From: Planctomicrobium sp.
GTDB lineage: Bacteria; Planctomycetota; Planctomycetia; Planctomycetales; Planctomycetaceae
Direction of reading: 5' to 3'
DNA length: 5,983 bases
Assembly (NCBI GenBank): GCA_029259835.1
Contig: JAJDEL010000403.1
Span: 1 to 5,983, forward strand
In this document: positions 1 to 5,705 of the stretch, piece after piece
Position numbering within the stretch: the first letter of the stretch is position 1
Layout: the number at the start of each line of letters is the position of its first letter
Made by a program: the position numbers and the translations under genes
The notes under the pieces: generated by a model
Database searches by the model: none
The model's input: the letters and a program-made list of their open reading frames with translations, nothing else
What the model was told of the DNA's origin: nothing

Positions 1-160
1 GCGCTTCAACCGTTGCCCGGTTCACAGAGTGCGACATCCCTGCATCATCGGCATGGATGATGACGTATCGCTTCGCTGGCGCAGTCTTATCATCCGCAAC
101 CGCTGACAGACAATTTGGAAAGAGGAGCAGGCTTAAAGCCAGAACAGATAATCGATTCAT
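1..160 (-). CDS. ChbG/YdjC-like carbohydrate deacetylase, secreted, N-terminal part only
   Basis: Only the first 53 codons are inside the window; the gene runs off the left edge. I read this frame directly on the minus strand from an ATG at 160. Residues 1-22 form a signal peptide: MNR, a hydrophobic stretch (LSVLALSLLLF), then a small-residue cleavage region ending SAVA before DD. Mature protein starts with a short linker and then the beta-strand YVIIHADDAGMSHSVNRAT at residues 32-50. The HADDAGMS motif with a downstream N-R-A-T matches the metal-binding N-terminus of the ChbG/YdjC family, which deacetylates chito-oligosaccharides and related sugars; the double Asp normally binds the divalent metal. 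Export suggests action outside the cytoplasm, unlike E. coli ChbG. It starts 47 nt after the MetE-like stop and could be the last gene of that unit. No strong Shine-Dalgarno is visible. Substrate unknown. Confidence 0.82.
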   Translation of the reverse strand, partial: MNRLSVLALSLLLFPNCLSAVADDKTAPAKRYVIIHADDAGMSHSVNRATVEA

Positions 161-207
161 CGTTCATATTCCAGAAACAAATTCGTGCTTCAGATAGTTG
201 CTGACGG

Positions 208-1275
208 CTAGGAGTATTTTTCTCGTAGCCTTCGGGCGGCTTCGACTTCGTTTTTTAACTTCGTGTAGACCTCGTCAATACTGACTTTAGCGGCTGAGCC
301 GGGCGCAAAACCGCATTCCGGGTTGAGTGTGATTCGCTCTGGTGCGACGTACTTCACGGCCTGCTCGACGCGAGCGACGATTGAGTCGACCGAATCGACT
401 TCGCCGGGCAGGCAACTCACGCAACCTAACCCAATCTCAACATCTTCCGGTAACTCACGGAAAACAGACATCTCGCCTGACCCAGGTGTTGTGAATTCCA
501 TTGTGATGTGACCCACATTCAGCCGCCGAAGTTGCGGCATGATCGGGTCATAACTGCCTTGGTGTTGTACCTCACCACGTACTTTTGCACCGGCACGACG
601 GCAAAGATGAACTGCCATCCGAACATCCTTGAAGTCGGCGACGACCTGATTGTCCATGTCGACTGCAAAGTCGGCGGCGCGATCCGGATCGTCGTATTTC
701 GCACGAACATTTGGATCGACAAACAAACAGAGATGCGGGTCATCAACCTGAATGATCGAAACACCTTCGTCGCGCAGCAACTCGATCTCGCGGCGCAGGA
801 TTGGCACGCAGTCCTGAACGAATGCTTCTCGCGTTGGATACGCTTTGGAGGAGGCGACAGGGTCCCACATCCGTTCTCCGAGCAATGCTGGTGCTGGTAA
901 AGTCGCTTTGATCTCACGATTCGTTAACGTTTTCAAGAAAGCGACTTCTTTAGCAATGAAGCCTGGCTCTTTCGGGGACAAGCGGTCGACGACGACTGTC
1001 CAGGGGCGACCATCGGCTGGATTGAGACTTAACTCAAAGCCGTGAGCCAATTCGGCGATCACGCCGATGTACGACTTTCGCCACCACTCGCCATCAGAAA
1101 TGATGTCGAGTCCAGCCGCCTCTTGTAGTGCAACAACGGATCGGATTGCCGAACCCATGAGCCGGTCGTACTCTTCGCCAGAAAACGGGCAGTCGTCAGC
1201 GATCAAGTCCTTGACGAAATCGGGGCGTGGCATGGAGCCAATGATGGACGTTGGAAACAGTATTCTCTCAGACAT
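208..1275 (-). CDS. Stand-alone MetE C-terminal-domain protein (cobalamin-independent methionine synthase II family)
   Basis: 355 residues, about the size of the catalytic half of MetE; the N-terminal half of classical MetE (about 750 aa) is absent. Family members are zinc-dependent and move a methyl or alkyl group to a thiol such as homocysteine or coenzyme M. All four zinc ligands of the family are visible: H223 and C225 (VHLC), E260 (TMEF) and C321 (NPECGF). Other family motifs are SIIGSMPRP (10-18), DGEWWR (61-66), IQVDDPHL (175-182) and GLGCVS (282-287). The start is chosen at ATG 1275 because GGAG at 1286-1283 lies 7 nt upstream and the preceding gene's TGA ends one base before it, implying translational coupling; an in-frame start at 1323 would overlap that gene by 47 bases. 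Without an N-terminal half or an adjacent corrinoid protein, the methyl donor is unclear: true methionine synthesis (core-MetE/Mes type) or another thiol alkylation are both possible. Family call is firm, reaction is not. Confidence 0.9.
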   Translation of the reverse strand: MSERILFPTSIIGSMPRPDFVKDLIADDCPFSGEEYDRLMGSAIRSVVALQEAAGLDIISDGEWWRKSYIGVIAELAHGFELSLNPADGRPWTVVVDRLSPKEPGFIAKEVAFLKTLTNREIKATLPAPALLGERMWDPVASSKAYPTREAFVQDCVPILRREIELLRDEGVSIIQVDDPHLCLFVDPNVRAKYDDPDRAADFAVDMDNQVVADFKDVRMAVHLCRRAGAKVRGEVQHQGSYDPIMPQLRRLNVGHITMEFTTPGSGEMSVFRELPEDVEIGLGCVSCLPGEVDSVDSIVARVEQAVKYVAPERITLNPECGFAPGSAAKVSIDEVYTKLKNEVEAARRLREKYS

Positions 1276-1286
1276 ATCATTTCTCC
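1276..1286 (-). promoter_or_regulatory. Ribosome-binding site and stop/start coupling for the MetE-like gene
   Basis: On the minus strand the last codons of the nucleotidyltransferase contain GGAG (1286-1283), then its TGA (1279-1277), one spacer base, and ATG at 1275. The Shine-Dalgarno sits inside the upstream gene, the usual arrangement for translational coupling, and it decides the start against the longer in-frame option at 1323. Confidence 0.7.
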
Positions 1287-2044
1287 AAATGTCGGGAGTT
1301 CCAGAAATTGCGGGCGTATTCAAAATCCTGCTGAGTGTCGACTTCGATATAGCCGCCCGGCGTATCAGTATGAGACATTCGCTGACCGTTTTCGATCATG
1401 TCTTGCAACAGGTGAATCAGGTAAGCTTTCTCAAAGATTTTGGCTTCGCGGAACGGTTGCCCTGAAAACTCTTCTCGCCGACGATGGTAATGTTCGCGAA
1501 ACGCGGTCGCACCTGCTACAGAAAACTTGGCAAGCCCGATGAATTCGCCATGAGCGGCGGCTTCGTCGATCTCACGATGGACTCGGGTGACATGACCGTT
1601 CGACACGGTGACTTTCTCGGCATCGTCGCTCGGATGTTCTGTACGATGTTCGTATCTCACAAGCCACTCACTGTCGACTGCTAAGGTAATGTCCGCGTCG
1701 TTTTCGACAACACTTTTGACGATCTTCGGTGTGAAAAGCACATCTGAGTAGCAGCAGAGAAACGGCTCGTCCATTAAATCTTCGGCGTACAAGAGAGACG
1801 CGAGGATGTTGTTGTTCGGCCAATCGTCGTTATGACGAAACGTGAACTGCGGGAAATCTTCCTGGACACGTTCAATACGATACCCTCCGATGAAGACGAT
1901 CTCGTCGATGCCGTTTTGACGAAATGCGTCGACTGCCCAATCGAGCATTTTTCGACCACCGACTTCGGCATAGCACTTCGGTGTCTCTGCTGTTGTTGGC
2001 ATTAGCCGACTTCCGCGTCCGGCTCCAATAATAATCGCTCTCAT
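1277..2044 (-). CDS. Nucleotidyltransferase of the LicC/PntC-like phosphocholine cytidylyltransferase family
   Basis: 255 residues, the usual size for a single-domain sugar-phosphate or phosphocholine-type nucleotidyltransferase; predicted cytoplasmic. The N-terminus carries the NTP-binding signature GAGRGSRLMP (7-16) with TPK (21-23), the lysine contacting phosphates. Next come NNNILASLLYA (77-87), equivalent to the substrate-side Asn/Ser region of LicC, YSDVLF (99-104) with a probable metal-binding D101, GEFIG (166-170), and IEVDTQQD (233-240) with the second metal-binding Asp at D236. In known members CTP plus phosphocholine or 2-aminoethylphosphonate gives the CDP derivative; hexose-phosphate use cannot be excluded by eye. 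GGAG at 2058-2055, 10 nt before ATG 2044, is a good ribosome-binding site. The gene follows the transporter by 108 nt and ends one base before the MetE-like start, so the three are likely co-expressed. No choline kinase or LicD-like transferase is in view. Confidence 0.88.
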   Translation of the reverse strand: MRAIIIGAGRGSRLMPTTAETPKCYAEVGGRKMLDWAVDAFRQNGIDEIVFIGGYRIERVQEDFPQFTFRHNDDWPNNNILASLLYAEDLMDEPFLCCYSDVLFTPKIVKSVVENDADITLAVDSEWLVRYEHRTEHPSDDAEKVTVSNGHVTRVHREIDEAAAHGEFIGLAKFSVAGATAFREHYHRRREEFSGQPFREAKIFEKAYLIHLLQDMIENGQRMSHTDTPGGYIEVDTQQDFEYARNFWNSRHLEK

Positions 2045-2080
2045 GTGTTCAACACTCCAAACTTTATAGTGCCCACGGGT

Positions 2081-2134
2081 AAGATTGTCTGATTCCTCAT
2101 AGTATTATTCCGCGAGGCAGAACCAGACATTCTT
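2081..2134. repeat. Imperfect inverted repeat in the transporter/nucleotidyltransferase spacer
   Basis: AAGATTGTCTG (2081-2091) and CAGACATTCTT (2124-2134) are inverted copies with one mismatch in 11 and a 32-nt interval, in the 108-nt gap between two genes of the putative operon. No U-run follows on the minus strand, so it does not look like an intrinsic terminator. It could form a hairpin that trims or stabilises mRNA, or be an operator; it may also be chance. Confidence 0.3.
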
Positions 2135-2152
2135 AATCGAGAGTAGTATAGA

Positions 2153-3409
2153 TCAACTGTTTTTGTCACTTCTGTCGGCGGTTGCATTCCAAAGTAATCC
2201 CGAAGCGACCGCGGCTCCGAGTGCCCAAGCCGCCCACATGAAAATCGCTCGCTCCCAGCCGTACGCATCAAGCGCGCGACCAGTGAAGACATCCCCAGAG
2301 GCGGCACCGATGTATCCCAGGCAATTCACGAAACCAGCCGCAGCAGCTGACGTACCACGACGGGCAAGGTCGGCTGGCGCGGTGCCCACCAACAGCACTT
2401 GTGGACCGTAAATGCAAAAGCCGATGCAAACCAATAGAACCAGCGTCCCAGGTACACTCGTACGAGCCACAGAGTCATACATCAGGCTCAATCCGGCCAG
2501 CGCGACCAGTAGTATGCACGTCACAGGTGCGCGTCGACTGCCAAAATAACGATCGGTCGCCCAACCTGCGACATACGATCCAGCGACCGCTCCCAGCGGC
2601 AAGACAGCATATTTCAGCGCCGCCTTAAAAACACTAGCCTCTTCATCATCACCGGTCACCTGAATCTCCGTGAGATGCGTCAATCCCCAGTCCAGGAATC
2701 CGTATCGACAGGCGTTTAACAATCCGAGTGAAATACCCAGCAACCACAGCGAGGGGTTCGAAATTGTCAGTAGGAAATTCTCTCGTGCTGAGTTGCGAGG
2801 ATCGTTTCGCAGCGGTGTGAATGCTGGAACTTCACCTTCAGTATTGTCCTCTTCATGTGGTGGGTGCTCGCGAAGAAACAGGAGCATGATCACTGCTGCG
2901 AAGACCATAAGCCCAGCCGGAATCCACAACACTCCTTGCCATCCAAACTTGTCTGCGGCATAGCCAGACACTAAAAATGTTAAGACCGCGGTGACTTGGT
3001 AACCTGTCCCAATAAAGCCAATCACCCTGCCACGTCGGTGAACGGGGAACCAGTTTGCCAACACGCGGACGCAGGGAGTCCAACCCAGGGATTGTGAGTA
3101 TCCGTTACATGCCCAGATGAAGATCAGGAAGTAAAGTGCCGTACCGCAGCCAAACAACACATTGAGCACGGCGGTTCCCAGCATTCCAACCGCCAGCAGT
3201 TTGCGTGGCGAGATTTGCTCCGAGAGCTGACCATTGAGCAACTGACCAGCGGCATAGGCGATTTTCGTAGAACCAAGGATGTAGCTGATTTGAGTTTTCG
3301 TCAGCCCGAGTCCACCGTCATCGACGGACTCCATCAACCCTGGGACTGCCGCAGAGATGTTCGTGCGGCAAAAGTAAAACGCTCCGTATACAAACCAGAT
3401 CGTCCACAT
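2153..3409 (-). CDS. OPA-family (GlpT-like) MFS transporter for an organophosphate or phosphonate
   Basis: 418 residues with twelve predicted hydrophobic segments in two six-helix halves and a polar central loop at about 181-212 (HPPHEEDNTEGE and following). Organophosphate:phosphate antiporters (GlpT, UhpT, PgtP) import phosphate esters across the inner membrane in exchange for phosphate. Signatures visible: YFCRTNIS (12-19) with R15 matching the TM1 arginine of GlpT; NGQLSEQISPR (59-69); CNGYSQSLGWTPCVR (101-115), the family TM4 motif; RYGFLDWGLTHLTE (235-248) with R235 matching the second phosphate-binding arginine; and GTSAAAAGFVNCLGY (352-366). The start at ATG 3409 is preferred because GGAGAG at 3424-3419 lies 9 nt upstream. 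A TTG at 3472 in the same frame would give 439 residues but has no Shine-Dalgarno and coincides with a consensus -35 box. A short cytoplasmic N-terminus is normal in the family, so the longer form is not excluded. First gene of the unit; substrate unproven. Confidence 0.9.
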   Translation of the reverse strand: MWTIWFVYGAFYFCRTNISAAVPGLMESVDDGGLGLTKTQISYILGSTKIAYAAGQLLNGQLSEQISPRKLLAVGMLGTAVLNVLFGCGTALYFLIFIWACNGYSQSLGWTPCVRVLANWFPVHRRGRVIGFIGTGYQVTAVLTFLVSGYAADKFGWQGVLWIPAGLMVFAAVIMLLFLREHPPHEEDNTEGEVPAFTPLRNDPRNSARENFLLTISNPSLWLLGISLGLLNACRYGFLDWGLTHLTEIQVTGDDEEASVFKAALKYAVLPLGAVAGSYVAGWATDRYFGSRRAPVTCILLVALAGLSLMYDSVARTSVPGTLVLLVCIGFCIYGPQVLLVGTAPADLARRGTSAAAAGFVNCLGYIGAASGDVFTGRALDAYGWERAIFMWAAWALGAAVASGLLWNATADRSDKNS

Positions 3410-3418
3410 GATTGAAAT

Positions 3419-3424
3419 CTCTCC
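3419..3424 (-). promoter_or_regulatory. Shine-Dalgarno deciding the transporter start
   Basis: GGAGAG on the minus strand, 9 nt before ATG 3409. It is the only good ribosome-binding site near either candidate start and favours the 418-residue transporter. Confidence 0.6.
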
Positions 3425-3444
3425 GCTATGTGGACGCGAAGTCG

Positions 3445-3472
3445 ATTCGAGCTCATGGTTCGGAGTTGTCAA
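3445..3472 (-). promoter_or_regulatory. Candidate sigma-70-type promoter of the transporter unit
   Basis: Minus strand TTGACA (3472-3467) is a full match to the -35 consensus. After a 16-nt spacer comes TCGAAT (3450-3445), a 4/6 match to TATAAT. Transcription would begin near 3438, leaving a leader of about 30 nt that contains the GGAGAG site and ATG 3409, so spacing is coherent. Matches of this quality also occur by chance. Confidence 0.35.
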
Positions 3473-3908
3473 GGTGTGTCACTTCGGAACGGGAATTGTG
3501 ATTTGGAAAACGTGGAAGGTACGGCATCGTAGAGCCAAATGCGAGCTATGAAACCAATTTCCGTCGGCGTCCTTGTCTTATTTCTTGAATTGTACGACTC
3601 CCGAATAAAGCTCAATCGTACCGCCTCGCATACAACACGTCTTAATGCGAATGCACTCGCAGGCGTTGGGCGTTTTGTAAGAACGTGTTGTCCAGCCCAG
3701 GCTCGTGGCTCTCACACAATGGCAACTGTTTTGAGACCACACGTCATGAGCCGAACGCGCTAGCGTCGGGGAATTTGCGAGAAAACGTGACTCGCGCAAG
3801 GTCCGAGGCTATCGCCAGCGGCTCACTAGAACACGGTCCAAGGTAAAAGTAGACAGCATCGGGCTGGCTCCAGCAGTTCACAAAGCAGGCGCACAGGGAC
3901 ATTCGCGG
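3473..3908. other. Non-coding spacer between the DUF1501 gene and the transporter
   Basis: I see no credible gene in this stretch. Short open frames on both strands (minus 3578-3799, plus 3539-3763) lack a good Shine-Dalgarno or any recognisable domain and cross the inverted-repeat element at 3747-3825. A tandem AACGCCC/AACGCC unit (near 3663-3675, minus strand sense) and a small hairpin TGCGA/TCGCA around 3646-3661 are the only other structures noted. The DUF1501 stop at 3909 is not followed by a clear GC-stem plus U-run terminator. Confidence 0.6.
3747..3825. repeat. 79-bp imperfect inverted-repeat element with internal hairpin
   Basis: The outer arms are 25 nt each: 3747-3771, beginning TGAGCCG, and 3801-3825, ending CGGCTCA. 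Comparing the left arm with the reverse complement of the right arm gives 18 identities in 25 without gaps, in blocks TGAGCCG, GCG, TAGC and TCGG. Between them TTGCGAG (3775-3781) pairs with CTCGCGCAA (3791-3799) if two bases bulge out, so the whole element could fold into one long stem. The left arm also holds the palindrome CGCTAGCG (3758-3765). It looks like a REP-type dispersed element; I recall similar TGAGCCG...TAGCGTC/CGG units between genes of Rhodopirellula-type genomes, but only one copy is seen here. It sits 84 nt beyond the DUF1501 stop, so it could protect or terminate that transcript. Confidence 0.6.
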
Positions 3909-5312
3909 TTACCCAAACAATTCCATGATTGGTTTGCCTGTGGTCAAGGAGCGAGAAATTCCGCTGGCGTCAAGTGGATCGTTGATGGGGATATCAAGAG
4001 CTTGGTAGATCGTCGCTGCCAGTTCTTCAGGACGAACGGGGTTCTCGGTCGGATACTCGCCCAACTTGTTGGTCTTCCCGTACACTTGTCCCCCCGCGAT
4101 GCCTGCTCCGGCGATGATTGAAGAGAAACATTTGGGCCAGTGTTGGCGTCCAGGTGGGTCTTGCTTCAACACGAATGGTGTACGACCAAACTCACCTGTC
4201 ACCACAACCAGCGTGTTTTCCAACATACCGGTTTCTTTGAGATCGGAAAGTAAAGCGGCAAGCGCTTGATCCAGGCGAGGTAAACAAAACCCCATGCCAT
4301 AAGAGCCAGTGCCGAAGGCGTCGCCCATGCCCATGTTTCCGCCGTGCATGTCCCAGCTGCTGCTCGGAGGACCTGCCTTGTCGTGCTCTGCCTGACCGGT
4401 CCAGCCGTTGACAGTGACAAAGCGGACACCCGATTGCACCATGCGTCGTGCGAGCAGCAAGTTTTGTCCGAGTGGATGCATTCCGTAACGTTCTCGAACC
4501 TTGTCTGGCTCCTGGCTCATATCGAATGCCTGTCTGCCTTCGCCTCGCGTTAGAGCTTCGTAGGTCTTTTCACGCAAATCAGACCAGTCCTTGACTTGTT
4601 GGTCCTTATCCAGCCTGCTGGATTCAATGCTGCCGAGCAGTGACTTGCGATATTCGAATCGTTTCTCGTCGTAGGCATCGTAAATCTGAGGAGGTTTGAA
4701 GTTTGCCATCGCCGGATGGTTGTTCGCTGAGCCGACAAACACGGGCGCATAAGCCGAGCCAAGGTAGCCACCGATGCCAATGTTCGGAGCGCAAAAAACA
4801 GGCGGTCCCACGCATTTGATCAACCACGCATTGGAAACGAAATTGCGCGTGCTCGGTTTATGTTTCGCAACGAAAGAGCCGAGGTACGGGTGCTCGTCCG
4901 GCATGCCTTGCTGCACTCGCTTCTCCGATTGGCCGCTGAGCAGATTGTGCATCGCGTCGAAGTGATTACTGATCGCGCCCGGATGCGACATTGAATTGAT
5001 GAGGGTGAAGTGGTCCGTTAACTTGGCGAGTTCTGTGTGCATCTCGTTGATGCGCATGCCCGGCACCTTGGTGGAGATCGGATCGTATGGCCCGCGATAA
5101 TCGAGTGGTGCATTCGGTTTCATATCCCAGGTATCAACGTGGCTTGGGCCACCACAGAGCAGGACAAAGATGCAGGATTTCTCCGAGGCGACAGCGTTGC
5201 CTGATCCGTCGACCTTGTCGGCACCCATTACCATTCCGGGCATTCCAAGACTCAGTGTTCCCATACCACTGGCAATGAGGGCTTGCCGTCGGTTCATTTG
5301 GAAATCGTTCAT
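3909..5312 (-). CDS. DUF1501 family protein with Tat-type signal peptide
   Basis: 467 residues, typical for the DUF1501 family, which is greatly expanded in planctomycetes and distantly related to the alkaline phosphatase/sulfatase fold. The N-terminus has a twin-arginine motif (NRRQAL, 7-12), a moderately hydrophobic stretch with many Gly/Met (13-29) and a likely cleavage after MGA near residue 31, so export by Tat is predicted. Family motifs in order: LLCGGPSHVDTWDMKP (51-66), DYRGPYDPI (71-79), NHFDAMHNLLSG (116-127), WDMHGGN (320-326), VVTGEFGRTP (370-379), GRQHWP (388-393) and a C-terminal EELAATIYQALDI block (429-441). The Asp/His residues in these motifs are candidate metal ligands. 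Start at ATG 5312 has a weak GGGAA 8 nt upstream; the next Met (residue 6) has none. Such genes often follow a DUF1549/DUF1553 cytochrome-like partner; none is in the 671 bases upstream, so this copy appears solitary. Biochemical role unknown; often presumed to act on sulfated or phosphorylated polymers. Confidence 0.93.
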   Translation of the reverse strand: MNDFQMNRRQALIASGMGTLSLGMPGMVMGADKVDGSGNAVASEKSCIFVLLCGGPSHVDTWDMKPNAPLDYRGPYDPISTKVPGMRINEMHTELAKLTDHFTLINSMSHPGAISNHFDAMHNLLSGQSEKRVQQGMPDEHPYLGSFVAKHKPSTRNFVSNAWLIKCVGPPVFCAPNIGIGGYLGSAYAPVFVGSANNHPAMANFKPPQIYDAYDEKRFEYRKSLLGSIESSRLDKDQQVKDWSDLREKTYEALTRGEGRQAFDMSQEPDKVRERYGMHPLGQNLLLARRMVQSGVRFVTVNGWTGQAEHDKAGPPSSSWDMHGGNMGMGDAFGTGSYGMGFCLPRLDQALAALLSDLKETGMLENTLVVVTGEFGRTPFVLKQDPPGRQHWPKCFSSIIAGAGIAGGQVYGKTNKLGEYPTENPVRPEELAATIYQALDIPINDPLDASGISRSLTTGKPIMELFG

Positions 5313-5356
5313 ACAAATGTTCCCATGTCCAGGTTGCAGACTCGAGTGAGGATTCT

Positions 5357-5384
5357 GTGTTAGTCAGATGCTTGATTCAGTCAA
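5357..5384 (-). promoter_or_regulatory. Weak candidate promoter of the DUF1501 gene, overlapping a dyad
   Basis: Minus strand TTGACT (5384-5379, 5/6 to the -35 consensus), a 16-nt spacer, then TAACAC (5362-5357, only 3/6 to the -10). It lies 45-72 nt before ATG 5312. The -35 falls in an imperfect dyad TTGATTCAGTCAA (plus strand 5372-5384, TTGA/TCAA half-sites), which could be an operator. Weak evidence. Confidence 0.2.
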
Positions 5385-5576
5385 TCATGGCGGTTGACGC
5401 AATTAAACAAAACGCTCTCGCCCGTTTAGCTTAGTGTACAACCGCTACAGATTCTAGATAATTCGCCTTGCAGACTCTTTTTCTGCCGTCAAAATCATTT
5501 GAGGAGTCTGGAGGCCCTGATTGGTGGTATTTTTTCCATTCTGGCTCTCGAAAAGAGCTGCGTGATGTCGTCTTCT

Positions 5577-5602
5577 TCGCAGGCCAGTTGAGTGGCCTGC
5601 GA
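5577..5602. terminator. Perfect 10-bp hairpin, possible terminator
   Basis: TCGCAGGCCA (5577-5586), six-base loop GTTGAG, TGGCCTGCGA (5593-5602): a perfect stem with 7 of 10 GC pairs. It lies 104 nt beyond the hydrolase stop in the minus direction. On that strand no U-run follows; on the plus strand the stem is followed by TTTGATTGTT, a modest T-rich run, but no plus-strand gene is visible. It may act as a transcript-end stabiliser for the hydrolase mRNA or as a terminator facing the other way. Confidence 0.35.
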
Positions 5603-5670
5603 TTTGATTGTTGGTAACACATATCTTTACACATCAATACCCATGAAGAGCTTTGTTAGTGAAGATGAGT

Positions 5671-5680
5671 GCTGATCAGC
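5671..5680. repeat. 10-bp perfect palindrome GCTGATCAGC
   Basis: A self-complementary decamer 25 nt beyond the stop of the hydrolase gene (minus direction). Flanking bases do not extend the symmetry. It could be a protein-binding site, but a palindrome of this length can arise by chance. Confidence 0.25.
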
Positions 5681-5705
5681 GTTCCTGTTATCCCACAACG
5701 TTCGA

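Larger units (their letters stand above)
5313..5705. other. Intergenic region upstream of the DUF1501 gene
   Basis: No believable gene. The open frame 5431-5637 (minus, 68 codons) has no recognisable domain and is built across the hairpins of this region. Structures seen: a perfect 10-bp hairpin at 5577-5602; a smaller GCTCT/AGAGC hairpin at 5544-5558; the palindrome GCTGATCAGC at 5671-5680; a nested pair GCGGTTG (5390-5396)/CAACCGC (5439-5445) enclosing TAAAC/GTTTA (5404-5408/5424-5428); and a possible promoter at 5357-5384. Confidence 0.6.

Noticed and set aside
508..917. Open frames of about 130 codons on both strands inside the MetE-like gene
   Set aside because: They lie wholly within a well-supported gene, show no domain, and have the composition expected of shadow frames.
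1276..1323. Longer in-frame start for the MetE-like gene at 1323 (16 extra residues)
   Set aside because: It would overlap the nucleotidyltransferase by 47 bases, and ATG 1275 has a well-spaced GGAG and begins right before the conserved N-terminal motif.
1067..1465. Plus-strand open frame of 132 codons across the nucleotidyltransferase/MetE-like junction
   Set aside because: Antisense to two genes with intact family motifs; no recognisable protein features.
2041..2307. 88-codon minus-strand frame across the transporter 3' end and the following spacer
   Set aside because: Most of it overlaps the transporter in another frame; no domain or family resemblance.
3539..3799. Possible small genes on either strand in the DUF1501/transporter gap
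   Set aside because: Overlapping antisense frames, no convincing Shine-Dalgarno, Cys/Arg-rich unlikely protein composition, and both run into the inverted-repeat element.
3836..3880. GCTGG/CCAGC palindrome after the DUF1501 stop as a terminator
   Set aside because: Only a 2-base centre and no U-run on the minus strand, so it cannot form a normal intrinsic terminator.
5431..5637. 68-codon minus-strand frame upstream of the DUF1501 gene
   Set aside because: No recognisable domain, and it is formed across hairpin sequences; it looks like a chance frame.
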